A stretch of 64,000 nt of DNA, taken from the NCBI GenBank assembly GCA_023512835.1, contig CM042091.1, positions 47,321,284 through 47,385,283 on the forward strand, read 5' to 3'. The stretch is from Taxillus chinensis. Lineage: Eukaryota > Streptophyta > Magnoliopsida > Santalales > Loranthaceae. A program made the position numbers and the translations under genes. Shown here piece by piece: positions 37,966 to 48,268 of the stretch (the stretch's first letter is position 1; each line of letters begins with the position of its first letter). Below the pieces are notes generated by a model. The model was not told the DNA's origin. It saw only the letters and a program-made list of their open reading frames with translations, and made no database searches.

Positions 37966-39105
37966 TCAGCATCCACCAGTGACGCTGCCATTGAAGATTT
38001 CAATGGTGTCACCCTGGGAGACGTGGTGCCAGAGGAAGGAACGGTCGTCGTCCATCACGTTCTGCTTGTAGATGAAGAAATAGCCCTCCGAAGGAAGGTG
38101 AAAATGTTGCTGCTCCTGAAGCCTCCCGAGCTCCTTCTTCAGCACCCCCACGTTGTCCCCTGCATTTACCTCCACCGGGATCTTCCGCGTCCCACACTTT
38201 GGCTGCACCATCACCTTCATCATCATCACTTCCCCCGCCGCCGCACCTCCCTTGTTGTTAGCATTATTATGGTTGTTGTTGCTGCTATTATTATTATTAT
38301 TGGCAACCTTCTTATTACTATTATTAGTAGTAGTATTAGTATTAGTATTAGTAGTCGTAGTAGTATTATTAGCAGCCGCAACTGTGGATGGAGGTGGGTT
38401 TGGAGTAACGGCATGTGACGGCGACGGAGTTGGCTTGATGGAGACTTTGATCTCGGAGTGGTGCGAGAGTTCACACTCGAGCAGGGTCTTGTGGTCTTGT
38501 AGTTCGGGACCGGGCTTGGCGTGAGGAGTTACGTGATGAAGAGCAAGGAGGTGCAGGGGGGCGGTGACACCCATCATCTGGTCGCGAATCTTCTCCTTCA
38601 ACCGCTGTACCACGTCATTTGCGTCCATCTCGACTACCGACAGCAACCTCGTCGACGACCATGTTGTCGGCGGCATCCGAAGGAGGAGCTGGATCTTCGT
38701 TGGTGGTTGACGATCACCCGATGGAGACAGAGATGCCCAAGAGGTCGATAACCCGTGATCAGCAGTGACGGCTTCCACCAGCTTTGCTTCTTCTGACGGC
38801 TGCTGCTGCTGCTGCTCGGGGACTGAGGAGGAGGCGGCGGCGGCGGCGACAGCGACATGATCAGATGGACCGATGAGGAGCCGGACGCGGGAGAACATGA
38901 ATATATCGTAGGAGGCGACGTCGCGCTGGTCCTGGAGGACCTGGCCGTTGAAGATTAGAGTCTGTTTAGATACCGGAACGCCCTCGTACTTGTGGATTTT
39001 CTCCTTCATCTCCAACACTGTGTCGAAGAATCCTACTTCGATGGAGAATGATTTCCCTCCCCCTGCTGTTGTCGTTGTCGTCGAAGGCTCGAAGATCACA
39101 TCCAT
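37966..39105 (-). CDS. Protein with three ubiquitin-like domains
   Basis: A single exon of 379 codons. Domain 1 (about 1-78) is a clear ubiquitin fold, with LEMKEKIHKYEGVPVSKQTL and IFNGQVLQDQRDV. Domain 2 (about 135-225) is more divergent. An Asn/Thr-rich low-complexity linker (about 235-290) leads to domain 3 (about 293-379). The protein ends TIEIFNGSVTGGC, so two glycines precede one final Cys. Plants have a family of such multi-domain ubiquitin-like proteins of largely unknown role, assumed to dock to proteasome or ubiquitin receptors. The linker is encoded by AAC/ACT-type triplet repeats and is likely length-variable. Confidence 0.85.
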   Translation of the reverse strand: MDVIFEPSTTTTTAGGGKSFSIEVGFFDTVLEMKEKIHKYEGVPVSKQTLIFNGQVLQDQRDVASYDIFMFSRVRLLIGPSDHVAVAAAAASSSVPEQQQQQPSEEAKLVEAVTADHGLSTSWASLSPSGDRQPPTKIQLLLRMPPTTWSSTRLLSVVEMDANDVVQRLKEKIRDQMMGVTAPLHLLALHHVTPHAKPGPELQDHKTLLECELSHHSEIKVSIKPTPSPSHAVTPNPPPSTVAAANNTTTTTNTNTNTTTNNSNKKVANNNNNSSNNNHNNANNKGGAAAGEVMMMKVMVQPKCGTRKIPVEVNAGDNVGVLKKELGRLQEQQHFHLPSEGYFFIYKQNVMDDDRSFLWHHVSQGDTIEIFNGSVTGGC

Positions 39106-39185
39106 CGATCTCCACTGGTTACTAGTAGTAAATTAATCAATCCAATGGACAAATAAATTAACCAGCTGCTATAGCTAACTAGCAA

Positions 39186-39188
<3 letters not shown>

Positions 39189-39222
<34 letters not shown>
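39189..39222. repeat. (CT)n microsatellite in the ubiquitin-like gene leader
   Basis: 17 CT units, GA in the gene's sense, 84-117 bp before the start codon. A shorter impure GA tract lies at 39360-39394. Confidence 0.93.
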
Positions 39223-39225
<3 letters not shown>

Positions 39226-39255
39226 ATTTCTTCAGCGTGTTTGTGAATGATTGTT

Positions 39256-39265
39256 GATTTATATG
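39256..39265 (-). promoter_or_regulatory. Possible TATA box of the ubiquitin-like gene
   Basis: CATATAAATC in the gene's sense, about 155 bp before the ATG. A start site about 30 bases further on would place the GA repeat inside the 5' UTR. Confidence 0.35.
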
Positions 39266-39360
39266 TATAGATTTCATCACTGAGGGAGAGGGACGATACG
39301 GATGGAAGCAGTCAGTTATAACAGCTTCCTCGATGCGCTGCGGACATTTCTGATACGTAA

Positions 39361-39395
<35 letters not shown>

Positions 39396-39477
39396 TTCCC
39401 ACAAGATTTCGCGTAACGCCAAGGATGATGCCTATCCAAAATAATAAGCTGTTTTGTTTTTTTTATAAAAACAAATT

Positions 39478-39775
39478 ATTTTAATTTCTTGCCAAATTAA
39501 AGTTTCCATCACCCTTCTTATGGTAAACTGCGAAGCGTAGAGCTGTCATTTTCTTAACTCGATTAACTATTTATTTGTGATTTTAATTTCATGCCAAAAG
39601 TTTCCGCCACCCTTTCTTTTGTTATGGTAAACGGCGTAGCGAAGAGCTGTCATTCTTTCTTTCAAACCTAATTTGTTATTTATTTGTGATTTTAATTTCA
39701 TGCCAAAACTTTCCATCACTCTTCTTTTGGTAAACTGCGAAGCGAAGAGCTGCCATTTCCTAACTTAATTAATTA
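39478..39775. repeat. Three tandem copies of a ~105-bp repeat
   Basis: Copies start at about 39478, 39581 and 39690, each with TTTTAATTTC.TGCCAAA, a pyrimidine stretch, TGGTAAAC.GCG.AGCGAAGAGCTG and a T-rich end. They lie 370-670 bp upstream of the ubiquitin-like gene, in its promoter side. Confidence 0.88.
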
Positions 39776-39789
39776 ATTAATTAATTATC

Positions 39790-39852
39790 TATTTCTAAAG
39801 TGGATAATTGGATTACTATCTATTTCTGAAGTGGATAATTGGATTATTGTAT
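39790..39852. repeat. 31-bp tandem duplication
   Basis: CTATTTCT.AAGTGGATAATT followed by GGATTA occurs twice in a row with one or two changes, directly after the 105-bp repeats. Confidence 0.85.
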
Positions 39853-40075
39853 CCCCAAATTATTAATTTTCTTGCAGAGAACAGAGAAGGTTCTCTTTAA
39901 ATATATGAAGTAAAAAATTTTAAAAGATTAAAAAGAGCCGCATAAATATATTAAAATATATTAAGTTTTATTTGGTAAACTAGAAAAATACTTTTAAACA
40001 ATTTATACTTTTTTATGGTAAAAAACATAAATAATGTAGAAGTTGTTTTTCAAAGTTGTTTTACCGGATAATGGA

Positions 40076-40905
40076 CCAGTTTGACATTATTGTTAGGAGG
40101 TTGCTTCAAAAGCACCAAAAGCTGTTTAGTAAACTAAAAAAAGTACTTACAAAAAAGTTTTTGCTTTTTTCGCCCAAAAGCAAAAGCATTTTAAAGATTA
40201 TTTTTATAAGCCGCTTTTTAACTCTTTTTCCATAAGAAGAAATGAAAAAAATACCAAAAAAAAAAAGAAAAGAAAAGGCAAAGAAACTTCGGTCGCTTCA
40301 TCAATGGCGACATCCCCTGTACACAGGCAAACCCGTTTGGGTGAGGCGATGTCCAAAGCAACAATAACAACAGATCATCCGGCAGATGTCTCCCTTCCAC
40401 CACAGCTTGAACCTGAAGCACCCGAAGAACTAGAGGCTTCGGAGAGTCTCGAGAGGCAACACGTGCTTGTTGTTACTCTCATCGAACCCTGCTCTGAGGA
40501 AGACGCCGTCGATGGGACCAGATGTTGACATTGTGGTTTCGATTACGTTGTTTGACACATTTTCCAATATGATTTGGTCATTGACGACAGCCTCCAATCA
40601 ACAATTCATATTGCCGACATAATCATCATCTGCTCGTGGTTCTACAGAATCGGGGTGGCGAGGGTGGGGAGGGGGGAGAGTTAGTTTTTTTAAATTATAA
40701 TAAAATAAAAAATAATATTTGTGTCTTTTATATCTTCATAATACTTTTGTTTTTAATTTACTAAATACTTATCAACTGCTTTTAAAAATTAAAGCATTTT
40801 TGAAATTATATTGTACTAAACGATTACCTGCTTATTTTCACAATAGCTTATTTTTCTAACATAGCTAAAAGCAGTTTCTTCTAAAAGCATAGCATTACCA
40901 AACTA
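40076..40905. mobile_element. Possible foldback / MITE-like element
   Basis: The left side CCAGTTTGACATTA and the right side TAGCATTACCAAACT are inverted relatives of the ends of the element at 53115-53699, and both have AAAAGC-rich subterminal parts. The end match is weak here, so borders are approximate. Confidence 0.35.
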
Positions 40906-41499
40906 AGCTAATAGCTTTAAAATTTATAAAATACTAACATTATTTTTTTAATCATATACTTTCCCATAATAACAAACATCTCGAATTCAATTAACAATGA
41001 AAATCAATCATTATATTACAATATTGTTAAATTTCATACAACTTTCCACAGATTGAGGATCAAAACAAATACTCCTACATGCTACATGCTCAATGCGACA
41101 GTGTTGTTTAATGCTTACAACCATCAAGACTCAGCCTGTCCACAATCAATCAAGAATGAAATCACCAACTTATAGCACTTGGTCCTATCACAACCAACTC
41201 ATCACCAGATTAAGTTTTAGCCTATCAAACCCAACTTAATGGTACACCAGCTCAGAGACTTCAACTACTTGTCCCAAATCAAGCATACCACATGGACCCA
41301 AAGGTCTTACATATAGCATACAAAATTAGCACATATGTACAAACTAAACATAACACAAAGAAGACATATCACAACACCACGATTCTATCACACTAGGTTC
41401 CCATGGACATTCCCAACTCAAACACAATATATGGATTTCAAAGCTTTTGAGTCAAACTAAGATGAAAGAATAGAAAAATAGTGAAATTTGACTGTTGGA

Positions 41500-41870
41500 C
41501 GACTGAATAAGAATCCCTTCAATCGACTAGCCCTCAATCGACAAACCGTGATCAATTAAAGTTGGAAAATCCATTGAAACTTGAGTTAGTCGATCAAATA
41601 GAGTCTCCTTCACTCAACTGTTGTCCACTCAACCACACCTGGTTGATTAAATTTCAAGAACCACTGAAAAATGAGCTAGTCGACCAAATAATCTATCCTT
41701 GAATCAACCACTACTTCAATTGACCATACCTAGTCGATTAAACACCAAGGAGATGTTGGAAAATGAATCGGTTGACCAAACAACCCCTCCTTCAACCGAC
41801 CAAGATTCAATAGACCACACTTGATCGATTAAACAATGTACATCACCTAGAAAAACAAGTGGTCGACTAA
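41500..41870. repeat. ~91-bp tandem repeat, four copies
   Basis: The landmark AGTCGAC / GGTCGAC recurs at about 41588, 41678, 41770 and 41861. Each unit also carries CTTCAATCGACCA-like and GGTCGATTAAA-like parts. The TCGACCA theme recalls the tract in the solo LTR at 33.7-34.1 kb, suggesting a related non-coding repeat family. Confidence 0.7.
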
Positions 41871-43419
41871 CCAAAGCTACTCTCTTGACCATGCTTCCGT
41901 CGACCTAGTCGACTTCTTCTCTCTTTTAGGCGGCAGAGATTATATGAGAATCAGCCTCGAAACTTCATTTTTAAGCATGAATCTACTTAATTTGGCAAAC
42001 TAACAACCTCATAACCACCAACCAAGGTATACGCATGACTTATTTCATAGTCTAACATATTATAACTCAAACCACATCAATTGTTATAGTCCTAGGGCCA
42101 AGAACTACCCAAGTTCCAAATCACCAATTTTTATCCATCATAATTTGTTGTTTAACACGCAAATATCATAGGCAAGGTAGGAATCATGATTTAAATACTT
42201 TTCAACCCTCAATTTAACAAATTAAATCTAATCAAGCGCTTTTCTCAATTCTTATGGTTCGTACCAAACTTTTAATTTCTACTCAAATCATGCATATGTA
42301 AACTAATCAAATGATATAGAGTCGAAGAAACACCTACCTGAAAGTTGTTTCAACAGTTAGATTAGCCAAAGTCGTCCAAAGCCAATTCTCCAAATCTCCT
42401 CCTCTAGCTCTCCTTCTCACCAAGCACGAGAGCAGAACATACGGTGGAAACCCTCTCTCTCTGTCCTATTATTTATAGTTTTGTATATTCTTTAATTTAT
42501 AAACATCCACAATAATAATTAGTCTTCTAAGATCACAAACTCCAAATTTAATTCAATTACAATCAAAACATTCGTATTGACAAGCATATCGTCGTCCAGA
42601 TATTCTCATCCTCAAAAAATGGCTAACTTATAAACGAAAGAATTCGTTTGGAAGGCACCGTTTTATAATGACAATTGTGGTTAACAAAATATTATGGACA
42701 ACTCACACAAGGTGAATTCTTTGAAGCTATACTACTTTGATTCGGTCCAACTAACTATGAGAGCTCATTAGAAGTTTTGACTCTCCTTATCAAGAAGCTT
42801 TCGAAAGGCTCTCCCACCCGGTTAACAACTTGCCAAGAAATTTTCTTATTGGTTGTTTTATTTCATGACTTGGTGATAAGTTTCACTTAGACGTTAAAAT
42901 TATATGGCCCCACACCTTAACGGATGTAATAGGAGACATTCTGCTTATTGAGGAATGGAATCAGTTACAAGAAAATATGAGCCAACCTTTCCATTCCCCA
43001 TCACCTCTCGTAACACCAAGGGAAAATTCTTATCTAGCTGTTGGAATACTTGGGCCTATACTAATCCAATGTGTAAATCTGGATTCCAACTCATCTTTTA
43101 CCTCATTTTGTCAAATCACGAACCAAAAGTTACGAACACAATGGGGAAAAGGAATGTGATATTACTATAACGAGAAATTCCATCTTGGCCATCATTGTAA
43201 GAAACCTTAATTATTTATGATAGAAAATGTTGTATCCATTTTGACCAAACCTGATATACGACTACATCTTCATTTTTCAAAATAGCTTTTCCAATATAAA
43301 TAGATAAAAATAGCTTTGCCCCTCTAACACTATTCCAACGGCTAGTTCCCTCACTCTAAATAGTTATATTCTACTTTTTCCAACAGTTATATTCTCCATC
43401 GATGGCAACATATCTACCT

Positions 43420-43427
43420 TATAAATA
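43420..43427 (+). promoter_or_regulatory. TATA box-like TATAAATA
   Basis: A perfect TATAAATA 85 bp upstream of the small ORF at 43505. The interval is A/C/T-rich like a plant leader. Confidence 0.4.
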
Positions 43428-43504
43428 CACTCACATTTCTCCACATTTACTCACATAACTTCATTTTAACGCTTTATTCTCTTTAAAATCCTCCTTTATA
43501 AAAA

Positions 43505-43639
43505 ATGGCCGACCTGATGAAGTGTGTGCTTACGGTACTAATGTTGGTTTGTGTTGTCCTCTTTCTAATGGAGGACGGTATCTTCATACCAGCTATTCTC
43601 TTAATCATTTCCCTTTATGCTTTAGTGATGGTCGTGTAA
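43505..43639 (+). CDS. Possible 44-aa hydrophobic small ORF
   Basis: ATG at 43505, TAA at 43637. The predicted peptide is almost entirely hydrophobic with two segments (CVLTVLMLVCVVLFLM and FIPAILLIISLYALVMVV) around a short acidic turn, so it would be a membrane peptide. A TATA box and leader-like sequence precede it. The surroundings, with CCAACGGCTA and a short 5' flank, resemble the leaders of some plant transposon genes, so it may be a transposon remnant. I do not recognise a family. Confidence 0.28.
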   Translation: MADLMKCVLTVLMLVCVVLFLMEDGIFIPAILLIISLYALVMVV

Positions 43640-45285
43640 TGTTTTGATTTTCATCATATAATATCACTTCTACAGAATCCTAAATAAAGTGCATATTATG
43701 TGTTATTTTGCATTCAGGTGTATATGTGTGTGTGTTAAAATTTTGGGAAAAAATCGTCAGCCACAACAAATTGAGCATCAACACACACCTAGCAATCTGT
43801 TGGCCATGACCGGTGCTCATCTTCTTTCTTGGAATGCCTATGTATATCGTCTGTGGCCAGTCCACCTTTGGCCACTTCCGATCAACCCATATCCTCTTTC
43901 CAGGTCACCTTTAGAGCCCCTGATCTCCCAATTCGATCCAAGATAGCCTAATTCTTTTTTGATTTCACCATTTTACACTGAAAATCTCACAGTTATGCCG
44001 TCAATTTGGGATAATTTGTCTCATACATGAAGAGTCACGGATTCCCCCATTTTAATGCCCTACTAACTACAGAATGCTACAGTATAACGTGGGACAGCCG
44101 GAAATTAGATGGACATGCCTCTTAAAGATCGATGACTCTTTCTTTAGAAATATAGAAGAGAATAGTAAGCTCGTGACTCCCTCCCAAGCTCGAGTTCAAA
44201 CTCTATAAATAGGAAAATTCTATAGACAAACTTTTAACAGGCTCCAATGATTTGATGGTGTTTGGGCTGGAAAATTCATAGAAAAAGTGAGAAATTAAAG
44301 AGAAGAAGTTCCTAAACAATCCTCATTGGTTTCCATCTCCTTTTTCCCCAAACTTTGTACCGGATTAAACCATTTGTGATTAAATTCAACAGTTGTTGTC
44401 ATCTTCTATCAACGGTCGTCATCACGCCAGTTCTGCTCATCGCCATTCTATATCCATTTAGCGTCACTGGAATTTATTCAACTCTCTAAAAATTTTCAAG
44501 GGCTGGTAAATTAAATAGCTATAGTATAATATAACAAAAATAACAAGAAGAGCACGTACAAAAATAGCAAAAAAGGAATAGAACAAAAATAGCAAAAAAG
44601 AGCTTTAACGAGTTATTTTCTTATTTTTTATTCTCTATCCCAATTCCATTGGGTTGGTATCCTCCTCCCCACATTAGAATAGCATGTATAGGAATAAAAT
44701 TGACATTGGTGAATTGCAGTATAAAATAAAAATATAAACTTTTAATTTAACAACCTTTAGTAAGTACTTGTTTAAATAAAATGTAATATTTAGATGTGTG
44801 ATTGTTAAAATTTAATAATATACTAAAATTAAAAAGCATTTGAAAATCTTAAATAAACTTTTTTTATCTCTTTAATCCTTTTTAAAACCTTAAATTTAAA
44901 AGTTGAAAATTTAAAAATTAAAAGCCCTTTTTCAAAAATTTAAAAAAAATAAATAAATAACCAAACAAAAAAAGCTTTAAAACATAAAAAATGAAAACCT
45001 TCTAAGAATCCAAAAAAATGTTTAGACCTTAAGAACAAATAAAAACTAAAAACCCTAAAACCAAAGAAAAACAAACAAAACACAAAAACATTTTAAAACA
45101 TAAAAAAAACTAAAACATAAAAATGTTTTTTAAAATGGTCCAAGTACGTAATCGCAAATTGGATAACCAATATTCAATCTAAATTTCTTGAACCAAAATA
45201 TAAACAAAATGTAGCAACTGTTTTTCCATTTTTCCTTAGCATGTTAAAACCTTTTCAAAACTTTTGCCACATGGGGAATTTGGTC

Positions 45286-45662
45286 CTATAACAAGCAAAG
45301 ATGAGGATCCAAGCACATCTACTAGAGGATTTTTCGCCAAGATGTAATATGAGTTCGTCCTAGGGCAAGGATATTCCATATGGGAGGAATGTTATGCCCT
45401 CATACTTGTGGTCATTATATTGTGGTGGAAGGAAGGAATGAGTTATTCATTTCTTGGATCATGGGAATCATGGAAGTCGAGGAGAGGGTGGGTAGTTATT
45501 ATTACAGTAGATAGTTTTTATTTAATGATGGTTTTATATGTAAGCTTATAAAAGCCATTTACATTCAATAAAAAAACAGTAAAGAAAGTTATTATCCAAA
45601 TGTTTCTCTCTAATTCCTCTCATTTCCCTTCTTCAGCTCTTTCAGCTAAATTGATCGTATCA
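45286..45662 (+). mobile_element. Ty3/gypsy-like 3' end with short LTR
   Basis: A purine tract TATGGGAGGAA (45379-45389) directly precedes TGTTATGCCCTCATAC (45390), the pattern of polypurine tract then LTR. An AATAAAAAA signal lies at about 45569. The LTR could end at CGTATCA (45662). The 100 bases upstream look like the end of a gypsy polyprotein but are too short to prove it. Confidence 0.4.
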
Positions 45663-48268
45663 TTTTTGCAAGAAAGGATGATGACCATTGATTATGACAA
45701 AGAGATTCACATACTCATTGTTTCTTGTTTCTTGGAACCGTATAATAATTAACATTTGTTGTCACTGAGCTTTACTGGTAAGTGTGGTTTCCCATGGAGT
45801 AAGTTAAGTTAGTACTTGAAGACCAGAATATGTGATCATACTAGACTTAGTAACCCACACTCTGTCTTATAAAAAGGCATGGGGACGATTTTTTTTGTAT
45901 GTTATATTGATTTTAATCCTTAAGTCTTTCACTATGAGTGATTATTTCTGTTTTTTCCCACACTTTTGCCTTAAAAGTAAACAATCAATTTTCAAACATA
46001 TTAAATGATTCTTTCTATATATAAACTGAATGCAAGTGTTTTTTGCGGTCACTCAAATATATTAGGTTGTTTGGTATGAGTTTTACTTTTTATATTATGT
46101 TTTCTGTTCTGTTAAAGTTCGTGTTGAATTATAATTTAAAAATAATTTTTATTTGATAAGAGATAAAATGTGCTTTTTAAAAAATATTTTTTAAAAATTT
46201 GAATCTCAAAATTTTTTAAAAAAATAATATTTGATGGGTCCATATAATAAAAATGAAAAAAATATTTGAATCTTCTAACAGAATTAAATATAAATTTAAA
46301 AACAAAAAATAATTATAAACTATTTTAAAAATAGTCATGAAACCTACTGTTTTTAAAAGTTATTTTTAAATTTATATTATTATTAAATTAAAATAAATTC
46401 ACACCAAATCCATCATTTTTAAAAACCATATAAGATTTTAAACGTATCATGTGCAATGCACCAAAATGATACATGTTATGGTTAGTCACTTGGACCAATC
46501 CGCTCAATTTCTGGTCCCAAAAAAATGCAATCGTAAATGGGCCGCCACCCCGATGAGACCGGTCCTATCCATAGCCCATAGGGATATATTGTAGTTTGTA
46601 GACCCAAAAAGCCTTGAATAATATGGGTCTTAATTTGCTCGTGAGTAAATTTAACTGATCTGATTTATTTTATAATCGGTTAATATTTAAAAAATAATAA
46701 TTATTAGATTAAATATTTATATAATATGAATTATATCTAGATACATATTATATAAATATTTAATTTAACAGTTTATTTTTAAAAATTATTTTAATAAATT
46801 TCAAAATAAATCAGATCATGATAAATTAGCCTTACCAAAATATCCAAACTCATAGGTTTTTTTTTTTAAGTTTTGATTGTTTGAAACAAAGTTGTGTCGA
46901 AGCCAATTCATAAATCATAAGCTTAGACCCGTTTTGTCGTTCACTCATGAGACTTGCGTGAAAATGTAGAAAAGAAAATAACTTCCGAATGCCTAGGCCG
47001 GTAGTGAAAAGCCTAATTGCAAAACTATCTTAGTGAAAACCCCAACTCAAAAACATTTAAGATATTGGAACAAAATTATCCTAGTAAAAAACCTAATGGC
47101 AAAATTTGAGTGACTAGAAACTTGAGAAACCCTAATCATATTGAAATTCCCAAAAACATTTAGATACTTTCAGAAATCCTACTTTTACAAGAGTCAAAAT
47201 TACTAATGAGAGCTTCTTCTTTTATAGAGAATAGATCAAAATTACTTTGTTATTTAGATTACATATTATATGCAAATTATTTATATAATGTAAAATTTAC
47301 TAATTCAGGCGGGACAAAGCGTGCGCGGGTACAGGTAAATTGTTTGGTATATCATTCTATCCATTTACAACAGAACGGGTAGCCTACGCATTTGACTTCT
47401 ATTTTTGAAAACACTAGTAGCACTTTCCCATATCAAATCATAAGAGAAAATTTATACGATCATATTTTATCCTATATAAATGAGGAAATAAGCATGTGGC
47501 TAAAGCGCAAGACCAGCCGACTGGGTAAATATTAGGGAAATACAGAGATAAGTTCAAAAAGGACTTAACTCACTCCGGATCCCAAACTGCAGGACGGGGA
47601 GGAAAACTGCTGCAAGGGATGCACAGCTCTGTTGAAAGGGAGGCGGGCTAAAGCAATTCGCGAGGGATGCAAGCATTGTCGCTGTGCCAACTGAAAAATT
47701 AGTACAATGCTTGTCACAACTAAGGGGTCAATTATGTGAGAAAGAGAGATGTAGACAATGTCACGAGTCATCGGTTTTTTAAGAGGATGCAAGCGCTATT
47801 AATTACAAGTTCGCAATAGGCAGATAGCGATTGGCCAATGGAAGGGGACTACAGGGTTCGATTCTTATTTCTTTTTCCTCAAAAATCGTAAAATGATGCC
47901 TGCGGGTGCGCCAAAATTAGTTTTTGACAGAAGGGGCCTAGAGCAGGCCTGCACATTACCTGAAGCACGACGGGTGCGCGCACTTCATCCACCGGGGGCG
48001 AGGGCGAGGGACTCGCGCCCAAAATCCAGGACACGTAATGATTTTGCATAGATAACTTAAACGTCAGCTGCAATCTAATCGCAATCATAAACCATTGCAA
48101 AGCATGCCCTCGGGGATTTTTGCAACAAAGCCAATGATGCATCATGCATCTTCATTGCAACTCTATCGGTCCAAACTTGTAAGGCGCCTACAGTTTTAAA
48201 ACCTAAACGGCTAACAAGTAACTATAGGGCCTCATACGCAAGGATCTCTTGCACGGCCACACCACACT

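Larger units (their letters stand above)
39853..48268. other. Long repeat-rich intergenic region
   Basis: No conserved protein gene is seen. Contents are a foldback-like element at about 40076-40905, a 91-bp tandem repeat (41500-41870), a possible tiny gene near 43.5 kb, an LTR-like piece (45286-45662) and several AT-rich segments with weak inverted ends (46070-46440, for example). An open frame at 40304-40528 lies inside the foldback-like element and is not recognised. Confidence 0.5.

Noticed and set aside
47826..47870. GGTTCGATTC next to a TAGC..TGG stretch, tRNA- or SINE-like
   Set aside because: Box spacing is too short and no cloverleaf or acceptor stem can be formed.
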